NCBI RefSeq assembly: GCF_011075055.1
Contig: NC_058143.1
Coordinates: forward strand, 14,275,057-14,339,056
DNA length: 64,000 nt
Source of the DNA: Mangifera indica
Lineage: Eukaryota; Streptophyta; Magnoliopsida; Sapindales; Anacardiaceae
Direction of reading: 5' to 3'
Both the position numbers and the translations under genes were made by a program. Position 1 is the stretch's first letter, and the number at the start of each line of letters is the position of its first letter. The notes under the pieces were generated by a model. It had not been told where the DNA came from, did no database searches, and saw only the letters and a program-made list of their open reading frames with translations. Below, piece by piece: positions 52,390 through 64,000 of the stretch.

Positions 52390-52840
52390 TTGTTGTTTTG
52401 TTTTCAAGAGAAAGAACAAAGAAGAATTTGGTGTAATTTTTGCAACTTTATTTTTTAATTTGATATTATTTAACTTTTTTTTTCTAAATTATATTTGATT
52501 TTTTTCAACCACAAACACAATTGAATCAAATAAGATATATATTTTTAATAATAGGGTAGGTGATATTTTGGGAATTGCCACCATGATAGCACATTTTAAA
52601 TTAGACAAATGTGTTCGATACCACCATTTTAAGATATTTCTAAATAATTTTAAAACCAATTAGATTTTTATTTAGCAAAAGCAGTCTCCTTGACAAGTTT
52701 GTGGAATTGTGGAAAAAGGGGATTTGTTTGATTTGAGTAATAATTGTTGTAAATATAGAAGAATTTGATAGAGGATTGAAATGTGAACTATAAAAGTATA
52801 GGGTACCAAAATGGATTCCTTATTTTCGAAAGCATCCAAT
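52390..52840. other. Promoter-side intergenic DNA
   Basis: The first part is the 5' flank of the small minus-strand gene. AT-rich, with no other coding sequence. Confidence 0.4.
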
Positions 52841-52848
52841 AAGCTTTC

Positions 52849-53020
52849 CTTAGATTTCGATCACTTACAAATGATTACCTTGTCTTTGTTAAGAAAAAAC
52901 TCACACTCTTAGATTTTTATTATTTTCTGATAATTACATTACTTTTGTTAAAGAAAAACTCATTCTCTTAAATTTTTACCATTTCCCATTAATTATGTTG
53001 TCTTTGCTAAGATAAAACCT
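52849..53020. repeat. Three imperfect tandem units of ~57-60 bp
   Basis: The unit 'cttagatttttatcattt..gataattacattgtctttgttaagaaaaaactca' is present three times in a row with scattered differences. Confidence 0.75.
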
Positions 53021-53966
53021 AGGGGGATGAAAAAATTATCAAAGTAGAGGAAAAACCTACTAGGTGACTATTTTCTTCTTTGTTGTGCATTTGAAGAGAA
53101 AAAGAAAAAGGGAATAGAATAGATGTACTTTGTAAGAAAATTCCCAGAAGAGACCAAGTAATGCTGCCAATATTCATTCTATAAGCTTCATAAAATAGAG
53201 GCTGAATGCCTCTCTTGCTGAGCCAAAGTTGACATTTTCAAAAGATTAAGCATTTAGGGCATGTTTGAAAGCACTACTGAGCATAAACACTAGAAAGCAC
53301 TCCCTGGGAAATTATTTGTGGTTTTTCTGATGCTAAAAATGGTTTTGTTAATATATCAATCAAACAATATCAAGCGTATAGACAAAAGTACTCATGATTT
53401 TCTAAAAGCCAATTTGATGCAACCTAAAAATCTTAGTATCTGAATCAACAGTATACACACACATGAAGTCAGTTTCTGACTTTAACAAGGCTAAAATATC
53501 CACAAACTGACAAGTTAAATTGTGAGAGATGGTTCAATCTGATCATGAAACTAAAACCTCTGCATAATTGCATAATAGTGTTTGGGCAGACATTGAACTG
53601 AATATTACACCGGTATTGAACCTTGAATTGGTTTATAAATGAACTGATACATTCATAGACTCTGAGACTGAAGCATTTCCTGGATATTATTTCTGATGAT
53701 AAGGAATTAAATATAAAAAGGGCAAAACGACTAAAAAAAAGGGTCTCAGAGATTCAGCCCGTACATTCCACAAACCCTATATCCTATTGCTTGTAAGTCC
53801 TAAATTATTTGAAAAAAAAAATCCCTATATTGGACACTATTAGACATGGTTTGCACTTGGAACATACTAACCTCCTCTTGTTTGCAGGGGGTAAAGCAAA
53901 GACACTTTTGATGTTGCCGTTATATAACATCTTCATGAAGATATAAAAAAAAATGCAGGGACTTGA

Positions 53967-56900
53967 TCACTGATCTTGCAGAAATCCTTTCCTCTCTAAA
54001 TAGGTCACTACTTGTCCTGCCATGGCACCTGGAGTCGGGCAAACTCCATCCTCCTCTTTTATCTCTATCTGGGAAAAAATTTCATAACATCCAGTTCAAA
54101 ATGCAGAAAATTATTAAGCCAGGCAGACTATACAACAAGGTAGCCACTGATTCATACAAAAAAGTACGTGGACAAGACCATAATTAATTTACTTTGAAAC
54201 ACACCTCACAATTCAATGGAGGTTCATAAGGATCATCTATCCCAGTAAAACCTGCAAAGGCAAAATGATTAGTGGGAGGTGAATAAAGAGCAGTAGAAAG
54301 AAGGTTAAATTTTCATCTAGACATTAATTGAGTGTATAATATTATTAAACATCCAAAAAATAATTAGGAATTAAGATAAGTGTTCTAGAGTTATTATCAT
54401 TGTTAGTTATATGGTTTCTTATTGACTTTGTATTTGAAAGTATTTATTTCCTGTATAGAGAAATCAGCTAATAATTTAAAATTCCTAATAAATTCTAACC
54501 AATAAAACTTAATAAAATATGCAGCTAGTAGTATAAGCTTGATGATCCAAAGACTTCAAACAATGGCTTGTTCACTAGGTTAAGTACAAAAATGAGAAAG
54601 ATTGGAGTGCTCCAGTAGCACCTTTCTATTGCTGACCAGAAGTAAACATCTGTCATAAAGTACAAAGGTTTAGAAGAAGTTCAGATTTAAATGGCATGAG
54701 CAAAATGATTTATGAAAACCTAATTAGACAACCAAGGTTAAAAGATAGTGTTGAGATGAGCAGAAAAAGGCATAATGGAGAAAAACTAGGAGATAAATAA
54801 TTCATGTACCCCATAAAAGGTGCCCTCTACACTTGCCCTCGAAGTGATGAAACTTTGAGATAAAGGGAGATATAAAGATCGTTTTAATTTGACTGAGTGA
54901 GATTCCAGTTAGCTCATAAGAGTTAGCACTACCATACACTCCAATTGATGACACCATTTTTTAACAAACAAAAGCTTTGTGGTAAAGACCCAAAATCATA
55001 ATATGAAAGAGTAACATGAATGGCAGTATGACACTCCTCTTAAAACTTTCCAGAACATCCTTCATGTACCCATATTACTTAGAAATGCCAAGGTCAGGAC
55101 AGGAAGCTTAAAATGGAGCTCAGACAATATAATAACTGTTAACATAATAAGATAGCAGGATATAAATAGATATAAAAAGATGTCAATAATTTCTTTTCTG
55201 ATTCAACTTTAAAGAAAAAGTCCTCAGGGCATGTTCATAAAAGTTGCAGAAGATATATTTTGAGACTAAACCTTTGATCTTGCCAGCCCGTGCAAGTTTG
55301 TAAAGGCCTTTAACATCTCTTGCTTCACACAGTTCCAGAGGCATGTTCATATAAACCTGTATATGTGCAGCAGGTATGACAATTCCTTTACAGAAAATGT
55401 AAAGAAAGAAAATAACAAAAATCCAGAAAAAGAAGTCTTACCTCAATAAAGTTTGGATCTGACAACATTGCACGGCAAGCATCCCGGTCTTTTCTATAAG
55501 GAGATATCAGACTGGCAATGCAGATTAAACCGGCATCTGCAAAGAGCTTCGCTACTTCTCCTATTGTGGAAAACATAAAAACTTATGACTAACTGAAACA
55601 AAAACATCACTCCAAAACCACGTAAAAAGCACCTGAATGCACTATTAGATATGAAGCCAAACATAGAATGACTGATTAGGACAAACTTTAGTACTCACTC
55701 TCATTCTAAGTGACATGCAATGTAATAATCATCAAGTACAGATGTGTTGACATTATGCAAGTTATTTACATTCCACAACAGAGAAACCATTGCATCCATA
55801 TTTTTCGCATTGCAACAATCATTGATAATTACCTAGATTAACAAGTTTATATGTGCTGAGAATTGAATATTTTTTATCCATGCTTTAGCAGACAAAGTCC
55901 ATAACAGTTCAGAATTTGCTGATGATAGCAGTTTCAGTGTCAGAAAGCAGTTCACTGTGTTTCTGCTGCTTACCACCTACACTTGGAAGCCAACTGTCAT
56001 GGGAATTTTGGCCAGTATATGTTTACTTATTGCTGATTAGGCATTTAGAAGAGTCATATTGGGATCCATTACATTGATGAAAGCCAGCTCCAGACAACAA
56101 TGGACAGATATGTACATAAAGCATGTGGCATTGGGTCCCTTTACAATTGATTAAATAGAAACAGAGAAAAATGGGGAAAAAAATACATGACACATGCAAA
56201 ACCTATTGAAACTATAGATGTTTACATTTAAACCACAAGACTTCTCCAAATCAATGAGCGACTACAATAGAATATCTGAAACATTGACTAACTAAGATTG
56301 CAAGCAACATGTAGGATTATAATCATAAATCCAAAATAGGCACAGGTGGTTTGAGTCAGTCAACATATTGGCTTCCTTCATGTGCACAAACAAAGATCAT
56401 TTTCATGTATAAGTGTAATAGAAAAAAAATTATTTTCAATCAAAGGGTGCAAAGATTTGTACAATAAAGTGTCACACATGCATAACTCAAACTCCAACAA
56501 GAGGTATTTTTTTCTTCATAAACATACTTACCAACCCTGCGTATATTCTCCGTCCGATCTTCTGCTTTAAAACTAAGATCTTTGTTTAGTCCATGTCGAA
56601 GGTTGTCCCCATCAAGGATGTAAGACAACTTCCCCCTAGAATACAGTTCTCTGTTAACTGAACATGCCAGAGTGCTTTTCCCTATAGAGTTGACAAAATT
56701 CAAATTAGAGATACTGTATTGAGAGAAGAGCAGATATTTGGAAGTTTAGATGTATATTTAATTCATCTGGTATGCATCTAACTTATGGGGACAAGCAAAT
56801 TAATTGAAATTATGTCAGTAAAAGCACAAAATTGTCCAATTATATGAAATCCACGTTTGTCTGCTCTTGCAGTAAATGATTGTAAATTAAGAGTAATACA

Positions 56901-57325
56901 TAGAAAAGAAACATGATACAAATTTCTACATTTCGCATCTAATTTATGGCTTACCAATAAAGGACTCGACTCTCTAAACTCAAAGTGCTTCCCTTACATT
57001 TAATCTATTACTTGGACATAATGTAACTAAAATTTAAAAAAAAAAAAAGAAACCACGAAAATTCTTCAAACATAACTTTTGGAATATAAAGTTTTGAAAA
57101 ATTAATTAGAAATCACAGGGATTCCAATCAAATGGTTTGAATTTTAAAAAAAAAAGTGAAAGGACATAAAGAAAGAAAAATCAAATTAGAATACAAACCT
57201 GATCCACTGAGACCAGTAATCCATACAACACAGCCCTTTTGATTAAGTAGCTTCTGCCTTTCAATCTTCCCAATTGGACATTCTTGCCAAAATATATTTG
57301 TTGAATTTACAATAGTAGACATCAT
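53967..57325 (-). CDS. APK3: Adenylyl-sulfate (APS) kinase, cytosolic APK3-type (6 coding exons)
   Basis: It phosphorylates APS with ATP to make PAPS, the sulfate donor for sulfotransferases. Coding exons (minus) are 57325-57199, 56681-56532, 55560-55442, 55356-55272, 54251-54205 and 54068-53967; borders are GT..AG and the 630-nt CDS gives 209 residues. The P-loop GLSGSGKST spans residues 38-46. The APS-binding [15 protein letters not shown], the [17 protein letters not shown] helix, [10 protein letters not shown], and [23 protein letters not shown] all match APS kinases. There is no transit peptide, so cytosolic like APK3 rather than APK1/2/4. The start is the first of two ATGs (57325, 57322). 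Upstream, an acceptor at 57353 and a donor-like AGT|GTAAG near 57756 indicate a 5' UTR intron. It lies near the HugZ-like gene as in At3g03890-03900. Confidence 0.95.
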
Positions 57326-57352
57326 AGAAATGTTATTCTTTAGCTTCCTCTT

Positions 57353-57755
57353 CTGAAAACAAACAAACAAACAAACAAACATTCCATTCCATTCAATTAC
57401 TGGCTGCAACCCATTGCTCAAACAAAAACAATGAACAAATCAAGCTGGAAAAAACCCCCCACAATGCACCTTTCTCTAAACATAACGAAATGACGAACTA
57501 AATAGTGATTAAACTTCAAATCTTTACAGAGTTTCGCGTAAAAATTAAAGCTTTATGAAAAGATTTCATGATCTAAAGGTGGGCGATTGAATCATACGAG
57601 CATGAAAACAATGGTTCCAAAAATGTACATTGATTATATCTAATTAAAACATGTAATAAAATAAATTTTAGAAACAACCCATCAAATGAAACCAACCAAA
57701 ATTCACACACCAACATGGACATTAAAATAAAAAGAATACGCATATACATGCTTAC
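57353..57755 (-). other. Probable 5' UTR intron of APK3
   Basis: On the minus strand a GTAAGC donor follows the likely leader exon (about 57830-57756). The acceptor ...TTTGTTTTCAG precedes AAGAGGAAG, 27 bases before the start codon. The acceptor's pyrimidine tract is made of about five GTTT units (57358-57380 region), a microsatellite. Confidence 0.5.
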
Positions 57756-57839
57756 ACTCAGACTCAGAGAGGGAGAGAGACCAAATACTTGAAAAGGCCT
57801 TTTGGGTTGTTCGTTTTTATAGAGGAAGAGAGAAAGAGG

Positions 57840-60600
57840 GGGTATATTTATAAGAATGAGACCCCGAAAAAGAGGACTGAAGATGGCAGGCTGATGGGCG
57901 CATGAAGGGTGAAAATCAGAGCAGAAAATTTAATTTTGTTTACAAAAATATTTTCTACTTTTTTAAGAAAACATTTGGATGATTATAGCTTAGGGGTTGT
58001 ATAATTTATTCTTTTAAACTAGAGATCTCATTCGAGTTGAATTATTTTTTTATAGCGAAATCAATTAAATTGAATAAAATAAATTTTAAATTCAATAGTT
58101 ATTCTCATAAACATTGAATTAGATAAGTTAATAGTTCAATCTTAATACATTATCGAGAGATCATTAAACTCATATTCTCTTATACATAAAATTTTTTTTT
58201 TATTACTCAAATTATCTTTAAAGAGCCGGTTGTATGATCTTACTGTAATGGTAACATTAACTCTGGAGTATGAGTTGAATCTTTTAAGGATTAATTCAAT
58301 ATATCTATAACTTTGTATATAAATAATGACATATCATTATATAATTAAATATTATATTATCTCTAATTTTAAATTATCAAATTATATAGTGGTATATTTT
58401 ACTTACATATAAAATTAAGCATCTAATACCATTCATAAAATATATCTTGCCTTGACTTTGGACTAAAGAGAGTTGACAATTTGACTAGAATATTCCACTT
58501 AGATGAAAAAAAAATTAATTAGAATGGTCCATTCAAACACTTTGATTACAAAAATGTAATTTGAGTAATAATAAAATTATGTATATTAGATACATAAATA
58601 ATATATTATTATATGATTGTTTAAATAATTTTAAATTAAAAATAAAATAATATTTAATTTACATTAATATATTATCTATATACTCAATTATATATTCAAA
58701 ATATACATGTATGAACAAATAATATCTTTAATAAAAATAATAAAATTATGTATATAAATAATTATATTTTTATATATATTATTATATAATTAAATAATTT
58801 TAAATTTAAAAAATAATTTTTAATAATATATATATATAAATTTATATATTTAAAATAAATACGTGTAAAAAAGGAAAAATTGGCGAAGGCACCCAAGTTG
58901 AAGTTTTGGGAGAGAAACGTGAGAGGGGGGGCATGAATGTGGACGTGTTTTGCTGCCATATAAATTGAAGCAATTTGGTGGTTGATTTGGTTGTGAATAT
59001 TTATAATTGGTCAACAAGTGCTGGCCTATCTTCATACAGTGCTTGAATTTTAGGTAATGTTGTCGGCAGTCCAACTTTTTTATTGGACTTTCCTATAAAA
59101 GGAGATGTCGCATTTAAACTTCAGGATGCTTGACTTAATTACTTACTATTCTGATTTAGGTTGTGATCGCTTATATTTTGGGAAATTAATTATTTTCCGC
59201 CATTTCTTGAATTTCTAAACTATAAATTTTTATCTAAAATCTAGCACCTCTTTTCTTCCTCCAGTGACAAAGGTTCTCTCTTCAATGAAGATTTCATTTG
59301 AACGATGAAAGTTTCATTATCCAGATGAAAGATGGTTGGGCTTCCTTCCCCATTCGACAATGATGACAACCCAGAGACAACAAAAATCGAAAATAGAAGA
59401 CAACCGAAGACAAATTATGTCAGTCACGGAAAGAGAAGGTAGTTGGATAGAGATAGAAAGTTGTTGGACAATAGAAGAAAGATTTTGAAACTCGAGAAAG
59501 GAAAATGAACTTTTCAAAATTTAGTTTTGTGAAAAATTATTAGTTTTTCAAAGTTTAAGCAGATTTGATGTCACTCTTCTTGTATCAAAGTTGCGTACGA
59601 AAGCTTGAGAGTCCGACCGAAAAAGCTCTTACAAAAAAAATAGATAAAATATATTTGCTTTAATAATGTCATCAACATATCCATATACATGATAACTTGA
59701 CCCCCTTAATCTTGTGTCTACTACTCACATACGTGGTAGAATAACAAATTCACGTACTCATATGTTGCTCTACTATTAGTGATAAACCTAACTAAGATCA
59801 GCTAACCCCTCTTGATTTTAAAAAATTTTCAAATAAATTCTTTAAATTTTTAGTTGGCATTTTTTAACTTTGAAAATTTTTCAGATATAACCCCTAAAAC
59901 TTTTTTGACCTCTTTTTAAATTTTATTATTTCTCTATTAACTCTCTTATATTTTAATCTTATTCAATCTTAACCCTACTCAATTTTATTTCTGGGCCTGT
60001 CATTGCCTATTGCTCCCTAATTTATCTACATATGTAGTAGCTTTAGCTTACTATACACATTTAGCAAATTTTTGTGAATACCATTATACTGAATGAGACA
60101 TGTTTAGTAACAACTCGTTCGTGTCATGTGATTCAATATAATATCAATTAGATATTCCTTACACAACACAATCAGAGAAATAAACCACCCTAAACTCAAA
60201 TAATGAGATTTATATTTTGACTGAATTTGGTTGAAACTTTCTTTTGCGCCAAATAGATGTCTAATCTAGTTGACACTTCTTATTGGCCAACCTTTAAATC
60301 CTATTTTTTCTGGCTAAAATTGTGGGTTTTTGGTTGACACTCTCTATTTGGGCAGTTCTTTTATTCATATATTAATCTTAATATTTAGCTCAAACTATAA
60401 GTTTTTGGCTAAAACGCATGGGTTTGACTGAAAAACGTAATGACTAAATCTTAAATACTCTTTAATAAAAAATAAACATTAAAAAAAAGATCAATCTTAT
60501 AAAAGTTGAAGAATGTTACCTTAAATTAGAAAGCATTATAAAGACAAAAAGATCCAATAAAAAACTTGAGTTATAGTAAAGAACTTGATCTGTTGAATAT
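57840..60600. other. Intergenic stretch, repeats only
   Basis: No gene is supported. Two degraded AT-rich MITE copies lie at about 58305-58430 and 58562-58735. The stretch 59150-59580 resembles a decayed foldback element (mirrored 'aaactataaatttt' and 'caaaatttagttttgtg' arms around a GA-rich core). The rest is AT-rich. Confidence 0.45.
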
Positions 60601-60615
60601 GTAAAGGGATGAAGA

Positions 60616-61439
60616 TAGTCCTGGCCAAGGTTCATGAATCGGTGATTTCAGTTCAAAACCGTCGGTTCACGGTTCAAAAAAATAAGAACCCTGAACCGAA
60701 ACCATTACAGGATGGTTTGTAACCGGTTCAAAACCGATAGTTCCTATTCATGACCCTGATTCGAAACGATATTGAACCGTTAATTCTAATACACGATCCT
60801 GATTTATTTTTTAAATTATTAATTATAATAATTAAAAATTAAAAAAAAACTTGGACTTAAGTTTTTAATTAAGCTTCCTACGTATCTTTTTGAGAAAAAG
60901 ATTGAATTTGAGAAAAAGAGTTTGAAAAATTAAAAGAGTATTGAGAATTGAGAGAATAAGAAATGAGAATAAATGAGAGAGTTTAAAAGATTGAGTGAGA
61001 GAGTTGAGAGATTGAGAGAATATTTGTAGGAGAAATTTTGAAAAAAAAAAATGGGTGGGGAAATGAAATTGTGCAATTATGCAGGGAACGTCCCCTGCAA
61101 AAACTAAAAATACAGGGGCTGTCCCCTACATTTTGCAGGGAACCAAACGGTCCCCGCATTTGCAAGGGACCGTTTGGTTTTATTAAATTTTAAAAAAATA
61201 AAAAAAAAATTTTAAAAATTTAATATTGTCGGTTCACAAGGCCTTGAACCTGAGGTTTAACCCTCAGTTTATGAATCAGCGGTTCGACAGTTTAAAAATA
61301 GAAAAATCAAAACCGAACCTTCAAATTTTGGTTTTGGTTCCGGTTCATGTTGGTTCCGATTCTGTCGGTTTTGGTTTCGGTTTAAGACAAGCCGATTTCG
61401 GTCTGGTTCACGGGCCAAACCAGCCCATGGCCAGGTCTA
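60616..61439. mobile_element. Non-autonomous hAT-type element with perfect 8-bp TSD
   Basis: The ends TAGTCCTGGCCAAGG and CCATGGCCAGGTCTA are inverted with two mismatches. GATGAAGA flanks both sides exactly (60608-60615 and 61440-61447). The 824-bp interior is built from 'ggttcaaaaccg', 'cggttcacggttc' and 'ccgaacc' words near both ends, and a central cluster of 'gggaccgtttggt' and 'ggggacgttccct'-like words (61080-61170). No transposase is present. Confidence 0.85.
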
Positions 61440-61544
61440 GATGAAGATAGAGACATATATAAATGGAGTGAATATATGAAAATGAAAAAATACCATTTCG
61501 GTAATAGAAAAAGTCAAGTGTGCTTATTCTCAATTAGTTGTGCA

Positions 61545-61910
61545 ATCGAGTTGAGCTGATTCTCGACTCTTTAGCTTTCAAGGGAGCATGAGCTCGAGCA
61601 AGTCAAATTGTAATAAATCAACTTGAGCTCAATGGAGAAAAGGATGGCTGAAGCTCAGCTAAAAAAATAAAATTCAAACCCTTTATTTTTTTAAATATTT
61701 TTTAAACCCTATAATCTATTTATCAATTTTCTTTATATTCGAAGTAAGGTGTAAATGTAATATTTGAAACATTTAAAAATTTATTGATATTTTACTTAAA
61801 CTAAGTTGTGAGTTTGCAAACTTACTGAGTTAATCAACATTAAACTTGAGCTCATATTAGCTTTAGTCAAATCAAGTCCAACTGTAGACGAATCGAGCCA
61901 TAAACTATTG
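61545..61910. repeat. Decayed MITE-like block with GAGCTCGAG words
   Basis: Mirrored 'atcgagttgagct' and 'gacgaatcgagcc' arms with internal 'gagctcgagc' recall the element at 1097. Ends are approximate and there is no TSD. Confidence 0.35.
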
Positions 61911-62112
61911 CGAGTGGCTAGGCTTCTTGCGCCTTATTGATCCTTAAAGACCCAAGTCAATATTCTTAGAGTTCTCTGAATAACTGTTATGAGTATGTGT
62001 ATTGACCCTTTTGTAACTTGCTAGAGTCCTTCGATATTTTTTCTGACAATAATATTGGGTAAATAAACTATTTGTAAGTTATTAAAGTTCTTTGATATTG
62101 AGACATATAATC

Positions 62113-62423
62113 AGAGGTGGACACAATCCAAGTCAGATTAGGCTTGGATTATTTTTCAGTTAGAAATGAATTGAGTTTGAGTTCAAAAAATTTAGTTTAA
62201 TTTTAACTCAATATCAATACCTCATTTCAATGAAATGCATGTCATTGGCAACTCTCCTTCTTTCTCTTTAATGACTCTTCTTCTTCTTCTTCTTCTTCTT
62301 TGATGAATAATGATACTTTTAATTAATTAAATAAGTTTAACTCAATCTCAATTTAATTATTTTGAACTTTGAGTCAAGTTAGAGCTGACCCTTAGGTAGA
62401 AGAATTGACTGGAATCCACCCTT
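62113..62423. mobile_element. Probable MITE with GGTGGA termini
   Basis: The left end AGAGGTGGACACAATCCAAG pairs partly with the complement of the right end, AAGGGTGGATTCCAG. The interior has mirrored 'gagtttgagttc' and 'ctcaatctcaattt' stretches and a (CTT)n run near 62277-62301. No TSD was found. Confidence 0.45.
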
Positions 62424-62466
62424 ATTACAATTACAAACACACACTTTTTAAGTGGTAATACAGACA

Positions 62467-62507
62467 TGGGCTAAGCCCGGGTTCAATCCTATGGCCCAAT
62501 TGGGCCC
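62467..62507 (+). promoter_or_regulatory. Cluster of TGGGCY/RGCCCA motifs before the DnaJ gene
   Basis: TGGGCT (62467), AGCCCG, TGGCCCA (62492) and TGGGCCC (62501) fall within about 40 bases, roughly 90 bases before the start codon. This site II-like arrangement is common in plant genes for organelle and housekeeping proteins. Confidence 0.5.
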
Positions 62508-62596
62508 GCCCGAGCTTGATGTTAACTTTCGCCATCACCACTCGAGGCTTAACCGAAGACACCAAAACAAACACTCACGCATATGCATGAACCATA

Positions 62597-63816
62597 ATGC
62601 AGGCACAACTCCTGGTGGGACCCATCGCTCCCATCAACGGTTCTGATGCGTTCTCCTCGCTCTTCAAAACCGGTCTCCTGATTTCCACCAGCCACCGCAG
62701 AAGATCCCGCTCAGCGGTCTCGTCGACGGCGGCGATCAACGGCGAGGAAAACTACTACGCTGTGCTGGGCGTCGCTCACTGTGCCACGTCAGCTGATATC
62801 AAGAAGGCTTATCGCCTCCTCGCCCGAAAGGTAGCACTAGTTATAGTTCGTGTTTGTAGTTGTGTTTGGTTGGTGAGAAAATATGAAGAAACTAATTCTA
62901 ATTCTGCGTCAGCTTTGGCTTTCTTTTAAATTTTACTCTAAACTTAAAATTCCAATATTTAGTGCGTTAATTTATAGTATTATTCGAACTCAATATTAGG
63001 TTCCATTTTCATGAAATTATATTAGTAATTTTATAGGGTGATTTGATTTGTATTTCCACTTAACAACATGAGACTGTAACATTTACTAATTACTCGTTGC
63101 TCAAGAGTAATTTTATGCATACAAACTCAGGATATGATATTTGCTTTTTGACTGCCAATTTTTCTTTTCATTCATCCTTGCTTATTGAATTGACTTTTTG
63201 TGTTTAACTCTTCTATTTGTTTTATATCAGATGAAGTTGTATGAAGTAGTAATATTCTAACACATGTTACCAGAATGATTCTTTCTTATAATTCGTGTTT
63301 TCAAGTTGCTAATATGATGTTTGATAATACATATGAAATTCGAGTGTTATGAAACCTGTTGTTTCAGTAGTGTTATCAAACATATTGTTTCAAAAATGGT
63401 AACAGGTTTTTCAATCGTGGTGACATCTCAATTTCTTTATATTAATTCATGACTTAAAAGATTTAATCTGATAGTTAGGTGTGGGTGCAAAACTTTTATT
63501 TCTTTACAATGTTATAATTTTTTAACAAAGCCTGACCTTTGTAATAAATAAAGCTGATAATTCTTGGTCTGGACATAACCCTTGTCCTCTGCACCTGTTT
63601 TACTTATCTGTCAAGTTTTTGAATTGGAACTAGGAGTCTCCCAAAGGTTCATCTTATTATCTTTGTTGAACATTTTCAAGTTAGAAACTTTCATTGTAAT
63701 TGCAATATGATTTGTTTTATTCATGTGTCTGCATGCTGTGGTTGCAGTATCACCCTGATGTTAGCAAGGATTCACAAGCCAATGATGTTTTCAAGACTAT
63801 CCGTCATGCATATGAA
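62597..63816 (+). CDS. DnaJ-domain protein, probably plastid (runs off window)
   Basis: This encodes a J-domain co-chaperone, which would stimulate Hsp70 ATPase activity. Two exons are seen: 62597-62830 and 63748-63816 (GT..AG), and the gene continues past the window end. The first ~47 residues are rich in Ser, Arg and Ala (STSHRRRSRSAVSSTAA), a likely chloroplast transit peptide. The J domain starts NYYAVLGVAHCATSADIKKA, continues YRLLARK, and across the splice gives YHPDVSKD with the essential HPD motif. It then reads FKTIRHAYE, where the visible part stops at a GTGAGA donor. The C-terminal region, and hence subtype, cannot be seen. The start is the first ATG with an open frame; no upstream in-frame ATG is likely. 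I recall At5g18140 as a DnaJ gene in the equivalent position. Confidence 0.9.
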
Positions 63817-64000
63817 GTGAGATTTCCATATATTTTTCTTTGTCTGTGTTTATTTATAAGTTCTTTTAATTTGTTTGGCCAGACCATCAAGCTGTGACAC
63901 AAAATTATTCTTGGTTTACGGTTTCTTACAGCTGTTTTATTTTCCTTGGAAGCATGAATGGTTTTGTAGTAAAGAGGGAATGAAAAATGTCCAAGGGTTC
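63817..64000 (+). other. Intron of the DnaJ gene, cut by the window end
   Basis: It follows the GTGAGA donor. No acceptor-exon pair is recognisable before position 64000. Confidence 0.6.

Overview
This is nuclear DNA from a flowering plant, most likely a core eudicot. The genes carry many introns with GT..AG borders and plant-type AT-rich introns, the intergenic DNA is very AT-rich and full of MITE and solo-LTR debris, and every recognisable protein is plant-like (class I alpha-tubulin, an ERF factor, nCBP, a plastid HugZ-like protein). I cannot name the species. There is no CRISPR array, bacterial operon or virus, and I saw no tRNA or rRNA gene.

Layout. An alpha-tubulin gene (3197-6641, +) converges on a single-exon RAP2.11/ERN1-like ERF gene (8747-9316, -). 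A 5.4-kb repeat-rich gap follows, with a hAT-type MITE, a 273-bp tandem duplication, a (TA)n tract and a possible gene relic. Next come nCBP (14732-17655, +), an APR-like thioredoxin-fold membrane protein (21020-25771, +), a one-pass membrane protein of unknown function (30251-31247, +) and a DUF1639 protein (41383-43031, +). On the minus strand are a plastid HugZ-like split-barrel/DUF2470 protein (44862-48733), a small protein of 81 residues (52140-52385) and cytosolic-type APS kinase APK3 (53967-57325). The window ends inside a plastid-type DnaJ gene (62597 onward, +). I rebuilt the exons by hand; nearly all junctions are canonical and keep the frame.

How the genes relate. They are ordinary housekeeping or signalling genes, not an operon-like system. 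From memory, their order matches two Arabidopsis neighbourhoods, At5g19770-19790 (TUA3, TUA5, RAP2.11) and the paired blocks At5g18110-18150 and At3g03860-03900. The window looks like the unfractionated ancestral order of those paired blocks. Two sulfur-related genes (APR-like and APK3) lie within the same segment.

The space between genes holds several repeat families whose ends can be fixed from target-site duplications (TSDs). These are an ~825-bp foldback Mutator-like element, a ~150-170-bp AT-rich MITE with 9-bp TSDs, hAT-type MITEs with 8-bp TSDs, a solo LTR nested inside a foldback element, and a very compact TRIM-like LTR pair. I found no convincing new biological system. The points most worth checking are the transposon structures and several splice-site oddities.
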